49,222 bases of DNA from Pseudomonadota bacterium (GTDB taxonomy: Bacteria > Pseudomonadota > Alphaproteobacteria > Acetobacterales > Acetobacteraceae): assembly GCA_019352115.1 (NCBI GenBank), contig JABBNW010000006.1, positions 1 to 49,222 on the forward strand, read 5' to 3'. This document shows positions 24,255-32,893 of this stretch, piece after piece. The translations under genes were made by a program, and so were the position numbers. The notes under the pieces are model-generated. The model had not been told where the DNA came from and did no database searches. It saw only the letters and a program-made list of their open reading frames with translations. Numbering within the stretch: position 1 is the first letter of the stretch; each line of letters begins with the position of its first letter.

Positions 24255-25055
24255 ATGCCCTCGGACGCCCATCGCATGACCTACAAACCGCCGCGCCGCC
24301 CGCAGTTCTTCTATACCACCGCGCCGCTGCCCTGCCCGTACCTGGCAGGCCGGACGGAGCGCAAAGTGGTGACCGAAATCACCGGCCCGGACGCCGAGGC
24401 ATTGCACGACCGCCTCTCCCGCGCCGGGTTCCGTCGCAGCCACAACATCGCCTACGCCCCGGTCTGCCCGTCCTGCCAGGCCTGCGTGCCAATCCGCATT
24501 CCCGTCGCCGCCTTCCAGCCCGACCGGGCGCAACGCCGCATCGCCCGCGCCAATGCCAGGCTGGACGGGTTCGAAGTCCCGGCACGCGCCACCGCCGAAC
24601 AGTTCCAGCTTTTCCAGCGCTACCAGAACGCCCGTCACGGCGAGGGCGACATGGCCACGATGACCTTCTACGACTATCGCGCCATGGTCGAGGACACGCC
24701 GATCGAAACGTTCATCGTGGAATACCGCGATCCTGATGACCGGCTGGTCGGCGCCTGCCTCGCCGATCGGTTGGCGGACGGGCTGTCGGCTGTGTACAGC
24801 TTCTTTGCCCCCGAGTTGGAACGTCGCTCGCTCGGCACCTACACCGTCTTGTGGCTGATCGAACGGGCGAAGGCGCTGGGGCTGCCGTATGTCTACCTCG
24901 GCTACTGGGTCGCGGAGAGCCGCAAGATGGCCTACAAAACGCGCTTCCGGCCAAGCGAGGTGTTGCTGGGCGGGGCCTGGCGGATCCTGATGGATGCCGA
25001 TCTGCAAGCCCCGGGGCCGATCTCCGAACCGATGGTGACCGAGGCGACCCCCTGA
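24255..25055 (+). CDS. bpt: Aspartate/glutamate leucyltransferase
   Basis: A 266-residue aminoacyl-tRNA-protein transferase of the N-degron pathway, which adds Leu to proteins with N-terminal Asp or Glu so that ClpS/ClpAP can degrade them. Diagnostic stretches are QFFYTTAPLPCPYLAGRTER near the start, VCPSCQACVPIRIP, and the late LGYWVAESRKMAYKTRFRP. The ATG at 24255 is chosen over 24180; an ATG at 24276 (MTYKPPRR) is also possible. Its stop borders a decayed ABC binding-protein gene on the other strand. Confidence 0.93.
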   Translation: MPSDAHRMTYKPPRRPQFFYTTAPLPCPYLAGRTERKVVTEITGPDAEALHDRLSRAGFRRSHNIAYAPVCPSCQACVPIRIPVAAFQPDRAQRRIARANARLDGFEVPARATAEQFQLFQRYQNARHGEGDMATMTFYDYRAMVEDTPIETFIVEYRDPDDRLVGACLADRLADGLSAVYSFFAPELERRSLGTYTVLWLIERAKALGLPYVYLGYWVAESRKMAYKTRFRPSEVLLGGAWRILMDADLQAPGPISEPMVTEATP

Positions 25056-25059
25056 CGCA

Positions 25060-25320
25060 CCGAATCGCGATGGAGGACGCGACGGCCGGCATGTTCTTAT
25101 GATCCGCCTCGATCATCGAAGCCGTGCTTCAGCGGAGTGAAGTCGCGCAGCGCGACTGGTGCGCGCAGGCCACCGAATGGGGCCCGGTATTGTCGCGATA
25201 GCTGCCCGCCAGATCGGTGAGCACGCCGAGGCGGATGGTCGGCCGGCAGGCCGTCCTGTCCTCGGCAATGACGCCGAGCGCCGCGGCGCTGCCGAGGACA
25301 GCGCCGCGGGACATGGGCAT
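25060..25320 (-). pseudogene. Amino-acid-type ABC substrate-binding protein remnant
   Basis: The minus strand carries the start of a branched-chain-amino-acid-type binding protein: MPMSRGAVLGSAAALGV, then IRLGVLTDLAGSYRDNTGP and SVACA. The frame then shifts, continuing as ALRDFTPLKHGFDD, and shifts again to IEADHKNMPAVASSIA, which matches the conserved ADHQNKxDVGxxIA block of this family. Similarity stops at the end of bpt, so only about the first 85 of some 400 residues survive. Two frame changes and the missing C-terminal three-quarters mark it as a relic. No transporter permease or ATPase genes remain nearby. Confidence 0.65.
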
Positions 25321-25699
25321 GGGCGGTCTCCCGGAATGGTCTGTTATGGGTTTGTCGCGCCCGGGCCGCCTCGGCATTGGATCGATTGGGCACGGAACCG
25401 CCAAGGCAAACCTCCAGCGGGCGGCTGCTGCGGTCGGGTGCGGCGGCGGCGCGCCGGATCGGACGTGACCCTGCTTGCGCGTGCCCCATCCGCCCCAGAC
25501 CCCGACGGACGCGGATCGTCCGTTCGAAACAGGGTCTGCCCGTTCCCCGTCCCGGACGAGCCACGCGGGAGCCATCGCCGGTACGCCCGGGCCGGGATCG
25601 GCCCGACAACCAGCCGCGCGCCCGGCCGCCTTGCGGCATGCCGCAGCCGGGGCAAAACTGCCTGGCCGTCACCGTCGATCGCCCCGGGAGAAGCGCGCC
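25321..25699. other. Non-coding stretch before enolase-superfamily gene
   Basis: About 380 bp with no convincing gene on either strand; long open frames here are composition-driven and match no family I know. It presumably holds the promoter for the enolase-superfamily gene and upstream sequence of the decayed binding-protein gene. A good Shine-Dalgarno (GGGAGAAG) lies just before 25700. Confidence 0.4.
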
Positions 25700-26815
25700 A
25701 TGAAGATCGTCGCAATCGAGACCAGCCTGACCCGCATCCCGTTCGACATGGGCGCCAAGCCCGTCTCCTTCGGTGGCGTCGGCTGGCAATCGATGAACAG
25801 CCTATGGCTGCGGGTCGTCACCGACACCGGGATCGAGGGCTGGGGCGAGGGCTTCGGCCATGCCTGCGTCGCCACGACCCGCACGGTACTCGATACGCAG
25901 CTGGCGCCGCTGGTGCTCGGCCAGGATGCGCGCGACATCGCCGGGCTGCGCGCCCGCCTGTCCAGGACCCTGCACCTGTTCGGCCGCAACGGACCGCATG
26001 TGTACGCGCTGTCCGCGCTGGACATCGCCCTGTGGGACATCGCCGGCAAAGCGGCCGGGCTGCCGCTGTGGCGGCTATGGGGCGCCACGCCGCCCGGCAA
26101 GCTGCGCGCCTACGCCAGCCTGTTGCGCTACGGTGCCCCCGACCTGGTCGCGACCGCGGCCGCGCGCGCCGCCGCGCGCGGCTACGCCGATCTCAAGCTG
26201 CACGAAATCGAAGTCCCGATGGTGCGGGCGGCGCGCGAGGCGCTCGGTGCCGGGCCGCGGCTGATGGTGGACACCAATTGCCCCTGGACGGTGGCCGAAG
26301 CGACCGCGATGGCCCGCGCGCTCGCCCCGTGCGATCTCGCCTGGCTGGAGGAGCCGATCTGGCCGCCGGAGGATTTCAGCGGCCTCGCCCGTGTGCGCGC
26401 CGCCGGCGGCATCCCGATCGCGGCCGGCGAGAATGCGGGCGGCACGATGGACTTCCGTGCCGCGTTCGCTGCCGGCGCGCTGGACGTGGCGCAGCCGAGC
26501 GTGATCAAGATCGGCGGCCCCTCGGCGATGCTGGAGATCGCGGCCCTGGCGCGCGCTGCCGGCGTCCGGCTGGTCCCGCACAACGCATATTTCGGTGCCG
26601 GCTACCTGGCGTCGTTGCATCTGAACGCGACGGTGGCACCGGGAGAACCGTTCGAGCGGTTGTTCATCGATCTGGAAGCGAGCCCGTACCATGACCTTGT
26701 GACGGCGACGGACGGGTACGTGATGGTGCCGGACGGCCCGGGCCTCGGGCGTGATCCCGATCCGCAGGTCCTGGCGCGCTACCGTGTGGGGGACGTCGCC
26801 CAGCACCGCGTCTGA
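25700..26815 (+). CDS. Mandelate racemase/muconate lactonizing enzyme family protein
   Basis: A 371-residue enolase-superfamily enzyme, N-terminal capping domain followed by a TIM barrel. Metal ligands appear in LMVDTN, WLEEP and AAGENAGG, and a late His in LVPHNAYFG is a candidate base. At the position of the usual KxK pair the sequence reads LKLHE, so the second Lys seems replaced by His. That argues for a non-standard member, perhaps a sugar-acid dehydratase or racemase. The start at 25700 has GGGAGAAG in front. It converges on the FAD monooxygenase/DUF2783 operon with only 6 bp between the stops. Confidence 0.8.
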   Translation: MKIVAIETSLTRIPFDMGAKPVSFGGVGWQSMNSLWLRVVTDTGIEGWGEGFGHACVATTRTVLDTQLAPLVLGQDARDIAGLRARLSRTLHLFGRNGPHVYALSALDIALWDIAGKAAGLPLWRLWGATPPGKLRAYASLLRYGAPDLVATAAARAAARGYADLKLHEIEVPMVRAAREALGAGPRLMVDTNCPWTVAEATAMARALAPCDLAWLEEPIWPPEDFSGLARVRAAGGIPIAAGENAGGTMDFRAAFAAGALDVAQPSVIKIGGPSAMLEIAALARAAGVRLVPHNAYFGAGYLASLHLNATVAPGEPFERLFIDLEASPYHDLVTATDGYVMVPDGPGLGRDPDPQVLARYRVGDVAQHRV

Positions 26816-26821
26816 CCGACT

Positions 26822-27025
26822 TCACCCATCATCCCCGGCCGCGCGCGCCGCGGCGATGGCTTCGGCAAGAATCGCGGCGTCGCCGATGTGATTGGCGAGC
26901 AACAGGATCAGCCGCGCGTCCAGACGGCGCGAGGCGTCCGGCGACAGGCCGCGATGGACTTCCATCAATGCCGCGAACAGCGCGTCCGGATCATCGAGTC
27001 GCGGAGACGTATCAAGCCTTGCCAT
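26822..27025 (-). CDS. DUF2783 protein (monooxygenase partner)
   Basis: A 67-residue protein from the ATG at 27025 (MARLDTSPRL). It has the family pattern DPDALFAALMEVHRGLS, then RLDARLILLLANHIGDAAIL, typical of DUF2783. These small proteins are repeatedly found beside FAD-dependent aromatic monooxygenases. Their role is unknown; an accessory or regulatory function is inferred from linkage. It overlaps the end of the monooxygenase gene by 14 bp, so the two are coupled. Confidence 0.85.
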   Translation of the reverse strand: MARLDTSPRLDDPDALFAALMEVHRGLSPDASRRLDARLILLLANHIGDAAILAEAIAAARAAGDDG

Positions 27026-28640
27026 GCGAGCGCTCCCTGCTTGGCGCCGCGCGTGCCAGGGCGCGATCGCGCGCGGCCACGATGGCGAGGGCATCAAATC
27101 GGTGCCAGCGCGCGGCCACGTGCTGGTCGGGACGCACCAGGATGGCGTCGCCCGCGACAGCGGCATACCGATGCGCCACCAGGCCGGCGTGGTCGTGCGC
27201 CGCGCCAGCTTGCGGTTCCGGCGTGATGAAGATCGTCTCCACGTCCGGCAGGTCGGCTTCATCCGGCGCCGCAAAACGCAGCAGGGCGAATCCCGGGGCA
27301 CGATTGAGCCGTTCGAGCAGCCACCCGGTTCCGCCGACCGGCGCATCGATCGCGACCGCGCCAGGTGGGACGCCACCATCCCATGCCGCATCGTCATCGG
27401 TATTGAGCGGGCTTCCCACCAACACGGCGGGGCGAGACAGCCGACCCGAGTTCACCAGCCCGCGGGCGAATGCATAGCGCCCGGCAAGCTCCAGCACCGC
27501 ATCCCGGTAGGCGCGCGCGGCCTCCGACTTCGGGGTGATGAAATCCGTGCTGCGGGTCGAATGGAGGATGTCCTCGTCGTTGGCGGGCCCGCGTTCGGCG
27601 TCGTAGCTGTCCAGCAGCCGTTCCGGCGCCGTGCCGTGCAGCACTGCGGCGAGCTTCCAGCCGAGATTGTCCGCATCCTGCACGCCGGCGTTGCCGCCGC
27701 GTGCGCCGAACGGGCTCACCTGGTGCGCCGCGTCGCCAAGGAACAGGATGCGCCCGTGGCGGAACCGTTCCAACCTGCGACAGCGGAAGGTGTAGACACT
27801 GATCCATTCGATCTCGAACCGGACGCCGGGCCCCAGCATGGCGGCCACGCGCGCGCGGACCCGTGCCGGATCGCGCTCGATCTCGGGGTCGGCTTCCGCG
27901 CCGAGCTGGAAGTCGATCCGCCAGAGGTGATCCGGCTGGCGATGCAGCAGGACGGACCCGTCGGGATGGAACGGGGGGTGGAACCAGAAGCGGCGGACCG
28001 GGGGAAACGCGGCATCCATCACCACGTCGGCGATCAGGAACCGGTCGCGGAACACCTGCCCCACGAAATCGAGCCCCAGCGCTGCCCGGATCGTGCTGTG
28101 CGCACCGTCGCAGGCGAGCAGCCAATCCGCTGTCAGGCGATACGGTCCCTCCGGGGTCTCCACCGTCAGCGTTACCGCGTCAGCGTCCGGCGCGACCGCC
28201 ACCACGCGATGCTGCCAGCGCAGATCGACGCGCGCGCTGGCTCGGCAGGCATCGACCAGGTATTCTTCCACATAGTACTGCTGCAGGTTCACGAAGGCAG
28301 GGAAATGATGGCCCGCTTCCGCCAGCAGATCGAAGCGGTACACCGGGCGGTCGTGGAACAGTACCTCGCCGCGGCTCCAGGTCACCCCCTTGTCCAGCAT
28401 CCGCGCCCCGACATCCAGCCGGTCGAAAATCTCCAGCGAGCGCTTGGCCATGCAGATGGCACGCGAGCCAGCGCCCACGGTAGCAGCGGCATTGAGCACC
28501 ACAACCGAAATCCCGCGCCGGGCGAGATCAAGCGCGATGGTCAGTCCGACCATCCCGCCGCCGGCCACGACGACCGGATGGCGTGCCGTCCGCCCCGGCC
28601 GTGCCGCTGCCTGATAGTTCGGGGAGACATAGGTCCGCAT
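27012..28640 (-). CDS. FAD-dependent aromatic monooxygenase (MhpA/PHBH type)
   Basis: A 542-residue flavoprotein hydroxylase. The N-terminal dinucleotide fold reads VVVAGGGMVGLTIALDLARRG (about 24-44). The DG motif is CDGAHSTIR, and the second FAD motif is FLGDAAHQVSPFGARGGNAG. A C-terminal thioredoxin-like domain beyond about residue 400 matches the length of MhpA-like hydroxylases, which oxidise phenolic substrates using NAD(P)H and oxygen. The ATG at 28640 has GAGGA 7 bases upstream; a TTG start at 28652 is rejected. The MarR gene starting 643 bp upstream is a likely regulator. Confidence 0.88.
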   Translation of the reverse strand: MRTYVSPNYQAAARPGRTARHPVVVAGGGMVGLTIALDLARRGISVVVLNAAATVGAGSRAICMAKRSLEIFDRLDVGARMLDKGVTWSRGEVLFHDRPVYRFDLLAEAGHHFPAFVNLQQYYVEEYLVDACRASARVDLRWQHRVVAVAPDADAVTLTVETPEGPYRLTADWLLACDGAHSTIRAALGLDFVGQVFRDRFLIADVVMDAAFPPVRRFWFHPPFHPDGSVLLHRQPDHLWRIDFQLGAEADPEIERDPARVRARVAAMLGPGVRFEIEWISVYTFRCRRLERFRHGRILFLGDAAHQVSPFGARGGNAGVQDADNLGWKLAAVLHGTAPERLLDSYDAERGPANDEDILHSTRSTDFITPKSEAARAYRDAVLELAGRYAFARGLVNSGRLSRPAVLVGSPLNTDDDAAWDGGVPPGAVAIDAPVGGTGWLLERLNRAPGFALLRFAAPDEADLPDVETIFITPEPQAGAAHDHAGLVAHRYAAVAGDAILVRPDQHVAARWHRFDALAIVAARDRALARAAPSRERSHGKA

Positions 28641-29282
28641 GGCGGTCCTCAACCCGGCGATCCGCGCTCTCGGTCCCGTTCGGGTCGGGCGATCCCGGCG
28701 CTCACATCGGACCAGATGATCCCACTGCCGCCCAGGCCACCGTCGCCACGCATCAGTACCGCGCGGTTATATGCGCCGCCGTAATGTGCCGGACCGCTCC
28801 GGTTCATTTTCGTCTCGTCACCGAAGGCGTACGGCGCCGACCGCGTCTCGACGTTGCCGGTCGCCAGGACAACATCGTCGCCGACATTCCCGCACAGGCG
28901 GCGGCATGAAGTGATGCAAGGAACACATCTCCCGGCGCGATCGGCAGCGGCGGCGATAACGAACCCGGCCATCGGACTGTTCCTCGGAATTATGGAATTT
29001 TGCAGCGACCCGACACGCCGGCCACCGGTTCTCCGCTGTCAGGACAGCGGCGACGGGGATCGGCTGTCAAGGACTGCCCGGACGCGCGAAGCCGAGGCCC
29101 TGCGGAGGTAACACACAGGAAATTTTGTGACGAACCGTCTCAGCGGGGGGATGAAACAAAAAAAGATGCCTCGGGGCCATTCCGGTCGGCGTCGATCCGG
29201 GTTACACGACGGCGCGACCGCAACCGTCCGCACGATCCATCGGGCGCGACCGGTTTCCGATACGAAGGAGAAGACACCGATT
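28641..29282. other. Intergenic region between monooxygenase and MarR gene
   Basis: A 640-bp divergent region. An open minus-strand frame at 28649-28972 is possible but has no recognisable family and ends at the start of the monooxygenase, so I leave it unannotated. AT-richer patches such as GGAATTATGGAATTTT near 28986-29001 and GAAATTTTGTGACG near 29118-29131 are the most likely promoter or operator zones. Confidence 0.45.
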
Positions 29283-29795
29283 ATGAGAGCCAAATCCGCA
29301 GTTCGCGAGGCCGACCCGGAGACCGTCTCCGACGACTTCAAGCTCGAGGACTTCCTCCCCCATCGCCTCGCGGTTGCCGCGACGCGCGTCAATCGCCTGA
29401 TGTCGCACCGCTTCGAGGAAGCAAGCGGCGTTTCCATCCCCGAATGGCGGGTGCTGGCAGTGATCGCCCGCTTCGGCGTGCTGTCGCCGAGCGTCGTCGG
29501 CGAGCGCACCAACATGGACAAAGTGAAAGTAAGTCGCGCAGCCGCAAGCCTGGTCGCCCGTGGCCTGCTGAAGCAGAGCCAGGACCCGACCGACGGGCGC
29601 GGCCGCCTGCTCCGCCTCACGCGCAAAGGCGCCGGCGCCTGCCAGAGCCTGATGCCGCTCGCGCATTCTCTGGAGGATGAGCTGTCCCAGGGCCTCGGGC
29701 GCGCCGAATGGACCACCTTGCAGAAGGCACTCGTCCGGCTCGACCAGCATGTCCTGGCGATCGAGCAGCCGGACGTGGCCGAAGCCGCGGATTGA
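29283..29795 (+). CDS. MarR-family transcriptional regulator
   Basis: A 170-residue winged-helix regulator from the ATG at 29283, preceded by GAAGGAG. Family features: MSHRFEEASGVSIPEWRVLAV leads into VVGERTNMDKVKVSRAAASL (recognition helix), and the wing is GLLKQSQDPTDGRGRLLRLT with a conserved Asp near DGRGR. Regulators of this type often control divergent aromatic-degradation genes in response to a phenolic ligand. The FAD monooxygenase operon on the opposite strand is the obvious candidate target. A perfect 15-bp hairpin follows the stop. Confidence 0.82.
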   Translation: MRAKSAVREADPETVSDDFKLEDFLPHRLAVAATRVNRLMSHRFEEASGVSIPEWRVLAVIARFGVLSPSVVGERTNMDKVKVSRAAASLVARGLLKQSQDPTDGRGRLLRLTRKGAGACQSLMPLAHSLEDELSQGLGRAEWTTLQKALVRLDQHVLAIEQPDVAEAAD

Positions 29796-29802
29796 CCGTC
29801 TC

Positions 29803-29839
29803 GCCTGCATGCCGACCGCCCATCGGTCGGCATGCAGGC
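29803..29839. terminator. Strong hairpin between MarR and LpxR-like genes
   Basis: Arms GCCTGCATGCCGACC (29803-29817) and GGTCGGCATGCAGGC (29825-29839) pair perfectly over 15 bp with a 7-nt loop between the convergent genes. It lacks a clear T-run but is the strongest stem in the window. Confidence 0.65.
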
Positions 29840-29850
29840 GTGCCAACCGC

Positions 29851-30843
29851 CTAAAACGGAACCGATACGGTCAGCGAATCGAACCAGAATACGCCGCCCG
29901 ACTGGCCGCGGAAGCTCTGCGTCTGCATCACGTGGGTGAAGCTCGCCCGCACGCCGTGCACGATGACGGCGACGCCGATCTCCGCCTCGCCCAGCAAGGG
30001 TTCGAGTGCGACGTGGCGGGTGCTGGCGAACGGCTCGCCCTCGATCGTTTCATCCCATGCGACGGCCTGGCCGTCGGCGCCCACGAAGGCGTACCACGCG
30101 AAGCGACGGGCTGTCTCATACGCATCGTCGCCCGTGAGGCCCGGCTGGATGCGCGGGGCGCCGAAATCCGCTCCCAGCCCCTGGCCGATCCGCAACATCG
30201 CGCCGGCCTCCCCCGCCACCCGCCACGTCCCGACCGAGCCGGTCAACTCCGGCAGCATGTCGATCTCCAGCGGGCCGGCCACGCCGAGCCGCACGCGCCA
30301 GATCCGCTGCGCGATCAGTTCCACGACCGGCTGGTTCGGAAGCTGATCCGACCAACCCCTGTTGGTGGTGTCGCCGATCAGGTGGTGGAAGCCGTTTTGC
30401 ACCTGCTCGCCAAGCGCGTCCGGGCCGATCACCCCGAGGTCGACCCGCAGCACGTCGCGACGGGTCGGCGTGTCCTGGATCAGCGACACGCCGCCAAGCA
30501 GCAGCCCGGCATAGGGCCGGTCCTTGGGATCGGGCGGGCTGATCTGGGTGTTGGCGGGGGTGAACAGCAGTTGCGTCAGGCCGAGGGAGATGCGCTGCTG
30601 TCCGTCACCCCAAAGACGATGACCAAGCTGGCCCAGCACGTCAGGCACATCCCCTACCGGCCCGGTCCAGCCGAAGGATTGGCCGGCCGTGTAGTAGCGG
30701 TCGGTACCGTTCAGCGCGTCGTTCTCGAGCCGCACGGTCAACGTGCCGTCGCTCCCTGCCGGCGCCGCGGCGTGCGCCGAGCCCGCAAGCCACAACAACG
30801 CCCCGAGCGCAAGCATACAGAGGCCGCGCGTCCTGTCGATCAT
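29851..30843 (-). CDS. LpxR-like lipid A deacylase family outer-membrane protein
   Basis: A 330-residue protein from the ATG at 30843, with a signal peptide over residues 1-25 (GALLWLAGSAHA). The family block TVRLENDALNGTDRYYTAGQ retains the Asn-Asp pair used by Salmonella LpxR, followed by PPDPKDRPYAGLLLGGV. It ends in a terminal aromatic strand (SLTVSVPF), typical of outer-membrane barrels. Family members remove the 3'-acyloxyacyl chain from lipid A. Enzymatic competence is not provable here: downstream active-site residues were not mapped with certainty. An upstream frame extension to 30972 is rejected. Confidence 0.75.
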   Translation of the reverse strand: MIDRTRGLCMLALGALLWLAGSAHAAAPAGSDGTLTVRLENDALNGTDRYYTAGQSFGWTGPVGDVPDVLGQLGHRLWGDGQQRISLGLTQLLFTPANTQISPPDPKDRPYAGLLLGGVSLIQDTPTRRDVLRVDLGVIGPDALGEQVQNGFHHLIGDTTNRGWSDQLPNQPVVELIAQRIWRVRLGVAGPLEIDMLPELTGSVGTWRVAGEAGAMLRIGQGLGADFGAPRIQPGLTGDDAYETARRFAWYAFVGADGQAVAWDETIEGEPFASTRHVALEPLLGEAEIGVAVIVHGVRASFTHVMQTQSFRGQSGGVFWFDSLTVSVPF

Positions 30844-30956
30844 GATCGCATCCTGCTGGTCGGAGACGGCTCCGACACACACGAATCCGTGTTCATCGGG
30901 TGCGGTAAGGATACCTGTCAAGGGCCGGCGCGCGGGTCCATGCAAACGCGCAACCT

Positions 30957-32048
30957 TCAGCCGGCTCCCCACAATCGGATCGCCTCAGCCGGAAAGCCGA
31001 GGGTCACCGGTTCACCCGGTCGCAGCCCGCACCCGGGCGGCGCCCCCACCATCACCTCGGCCTTGCCGCACCGCACCACGCAGACGGAGCGATCACTGAG
31101 CGCGTGTCGCGCCACCACCTCGCCCGCGACCCGATTCTCCCGTCCGCCTCCGCCGACCGGGCCGGGTGGCAGCAGATGCACCGCTCCGGCGGAAATCCCC
31201 CATGAGACCGTCACACCCGGTAGCGCCGGCGGACGCGCCCGCAACCGCAGCACCGTCCCTGCCGCCTCCCACGCCAATTGCGCGCTGCCCGCGGCGTCCG
31301 CCCCGCGCAGGCTGCCCGTGAACAGGTTGCGCCACCCGAGCAGGGCTGCGGCTTCGGGGTCCACAGGCGCGGCGAACACCTCCTCCGGCGCCCCTTCCTG
31401 GACCACGCGCCGTCCGTGCATCACCGCCACGTGGTCGGCCATCGCCGCCAGCAGCGCGTCGTGGGTGGCGACCAGCGCCGGCAGGCCCAGTTCGCGGGTG
31501 CGCGCGATCAGTTCGGCCATGATCGCCTCCCCGGTGGCTGCGTCCAGGGATGCGGTGGGCTCGTCGAGCAGCAGCAGCGCAGGATGGCGCGCCAAGGCCC
31601 GCAGCAGCGCGACCCGCTGCTTCTGCCCCCCCGACAACTGCGCCGGGTAACGCTCGGCCAGCGACCCGAGACCCAGCCGGTCAAGCCAGGCCACCGCCGC
31701 CGCCCGCCGTTCGGCGCGCGAGCCATCGAGCGCATAGGCGACGTTGCGCCACACCGACAGGTGCGGGAACAGCGCCGAACCCTGCGGCAGGTAGCCCACC
31801 GGCCGCCGATGCGCCGGCAACCCGCCGAACGGCTCCCCGGCCGCCGGCAACAGCCCGGCGAGCGCCTTGAGGAGCGATGACTTGCCCTCTCCGCTTGCCC
31901 CCAGCAGCACGGTGAAGCCGCGGATGGTGAAGCGCGCGGCCAGGGCCACCGGCCGGGTCAGCCGCAGATCGACCGCCAGCCCCGCGGCGGCGGGCGGTAC
32001 ATCCGGATCTCGGCGGGGGGCGCCGTGGGGGGTGGGGTCAGGCCACAT
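30957..32048 (-). CDS. modC: Molybdate/tungstate-type ABC transporter ATPase
   Basis: A 363-residue ATPase: Walker A LLGASGEGKSSLL, Q-loop GYLPQGSALFPHLSV, signature LSGGQKQRVALLRALARHP, Walker B LLLLDEPTASLD, and H-loop VATHD. A C-terminal extension (residues about 240-363) fits the regulatory TOBE-type domain of ModC-like proteins. The ATG at 32048 overlaps the end of the permease gene by 11 bp; a GTG at 32057 is also possible. With a matching permease and binding protein it forms a complete importer for an oxyanion, probably molybdate or tungstate. Confidence 0.85.
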   Translation of the reverse strand: MWPDPTPHGAPRRDPDVPPAAAGLAVDLRLTRPVALAARFTIRGFTVLLGASGEGKSSLLKALAGLLPAAGEPFGGLPAHRRPVGYLPQGSALFPHLSVWRNVAYALDGSRAERRAAAVAWLDRLGLGSLAERYPAQLSGGQKQRVALLRALARHPALLLLDEPTASLDAATGEAIMAELIARTRELGLPALVATHDALLAAMADHVAVMHGRRVVQEGAPEEVFAAPVDPEAAALLGWRNLFTGSLRGADAAGSAQLAWEAAGTVLRLRARPPALPGVTVSWGISAGAVHLLPPGPVGGGGRENRVAGEVVARHALSDRSVCVVRCGKAEVMVGAPPGCGLRPGEPVTLGFPAEAIRLWGAG

Positions 32049-32877
32049 GCCGCCCACGCCCCCACAGTCCCAGCAGCAACGGCAGCGGCAGCCCGATCAG
32101 GAAGAACACCCACACCACCGGGTACACCGCCGACAGCCCCGTATCCTGTAGATCGACCCACAATCGCACCGGAATGCCTTGCGGGTAATAGGCGATGATC
32201 AGCGCGATCCCGAATTCGCCCAGCGCCCGCACCCAGGCAAGCGCCATGCCGGTGGCAAGCCCGAGACGTGCCAGCGGCAGGCTGACATGCCAGAACGTAT
32301 GCCACGGCCCACGCCCGAGGGTGCGCGCGATGTCCTCGTATTCGCGCGGCACGCCCTCGAACGCCGCGCGCGCGGCGAGCACGTAGTAGGGTGCGCTGGC
32401 ATAGACCTGCGCCAGCAGGAACGCCGCCGGCGTGTTGGACAGATCGAGCCCCATTCCGCCCGCGGCGCGCCCGATCGCGCTGTACGGACCGTAGGCCATC
32501 GCCAGCAACAGGCCCATCGCCAGTGGCGGCGTGAGCAGCGGCACCAGCAACAGCCCATCGAGTACCGCCCGCCCGCGCCGCCCGCGGCGCGCCATCCACC
32601 AGGCGAGCGGCGTGCCGCCCAGCACCACGAGCCCCAGCGCCAGCAAAGTCCCCGCCACCGACGTCCGCACCGAAGCCCAATCCCCGGCATCGGGCGCCAT
32701 CCGGGTCCAGGGCGTCGTCAGAACCAGCCCGGCATACGGCAGCAGCAGGAAGCCAAGCGCCAGCAGGCCCAGCACCGGCAAAGTCCAGGAGCGGGCGGGG
32801 ACCGCGCCCCCGCCGCCGAGACCCGGCCCGCTTGCGGGTGGCCCGGCGGACAGCAGCGGCTCGGCGCTCATCGACAT
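32038..32877 (-). CDS. modB: Molybdate/tungstate-type ABC transporter permease
   Basis: A 279-residue inner-membrane permease with about six hydrophobic segments. It contains the ATPase-coupling EAA loop around EYEDIARTLGRGPWHTFWHV, and ends in a charged GRGRHVA tail. The start chosen is the ATG at 32877, 16 bp after the binding-protein stop; MSAEP at 32871 is an alternative. It overlaps the downstream ATPase start, so the binding protein, permease and ATPase are one operon. Metal-oxyanion specificity is inferred from the binding protein. Confidence 0.82.
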   Translation of the reverse strand: MSMSAEPLLSAGPPASGPGLGGGGAVPARSWTLPVLGLLALGFLLLPYAGLVLTTPWTRMAPDAGDWASVRTSVAGTLLALGLVVLGGTPLAWWMARRGRRGRAVLDGLLLVPLLTPPLAMGLLLAMAYGPYSAIGRAAGGMGLDLSNTPAAFLLAQVYASAPYYVLAARAAFEGVPREYEDIARTLGRGPWHTFWHVSLPLARLGLATGMALAWVRALGEFGIALIIAYYPQGIPVRLWVDLQDTGLSAVYPVVWVFFLIGLPLPLLLGLWGRGRHVA

Positions 32878-32893
32878 CAGGCGTTGGCCGACA

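Noticed and set aside
24560-24590. tRNA T-arm-like GGTTCGAAGTCC
   Set aside because: It lies inside bpt, and there are no matching acceptor or anticodon stems.
28649-28972. Minus-strand 107-residue open frame before the monooxygenase
   Set aside because: No recognisable family or clear start, and the monooxygenase has its own start and ribosome-binding site; kept as non-coding.
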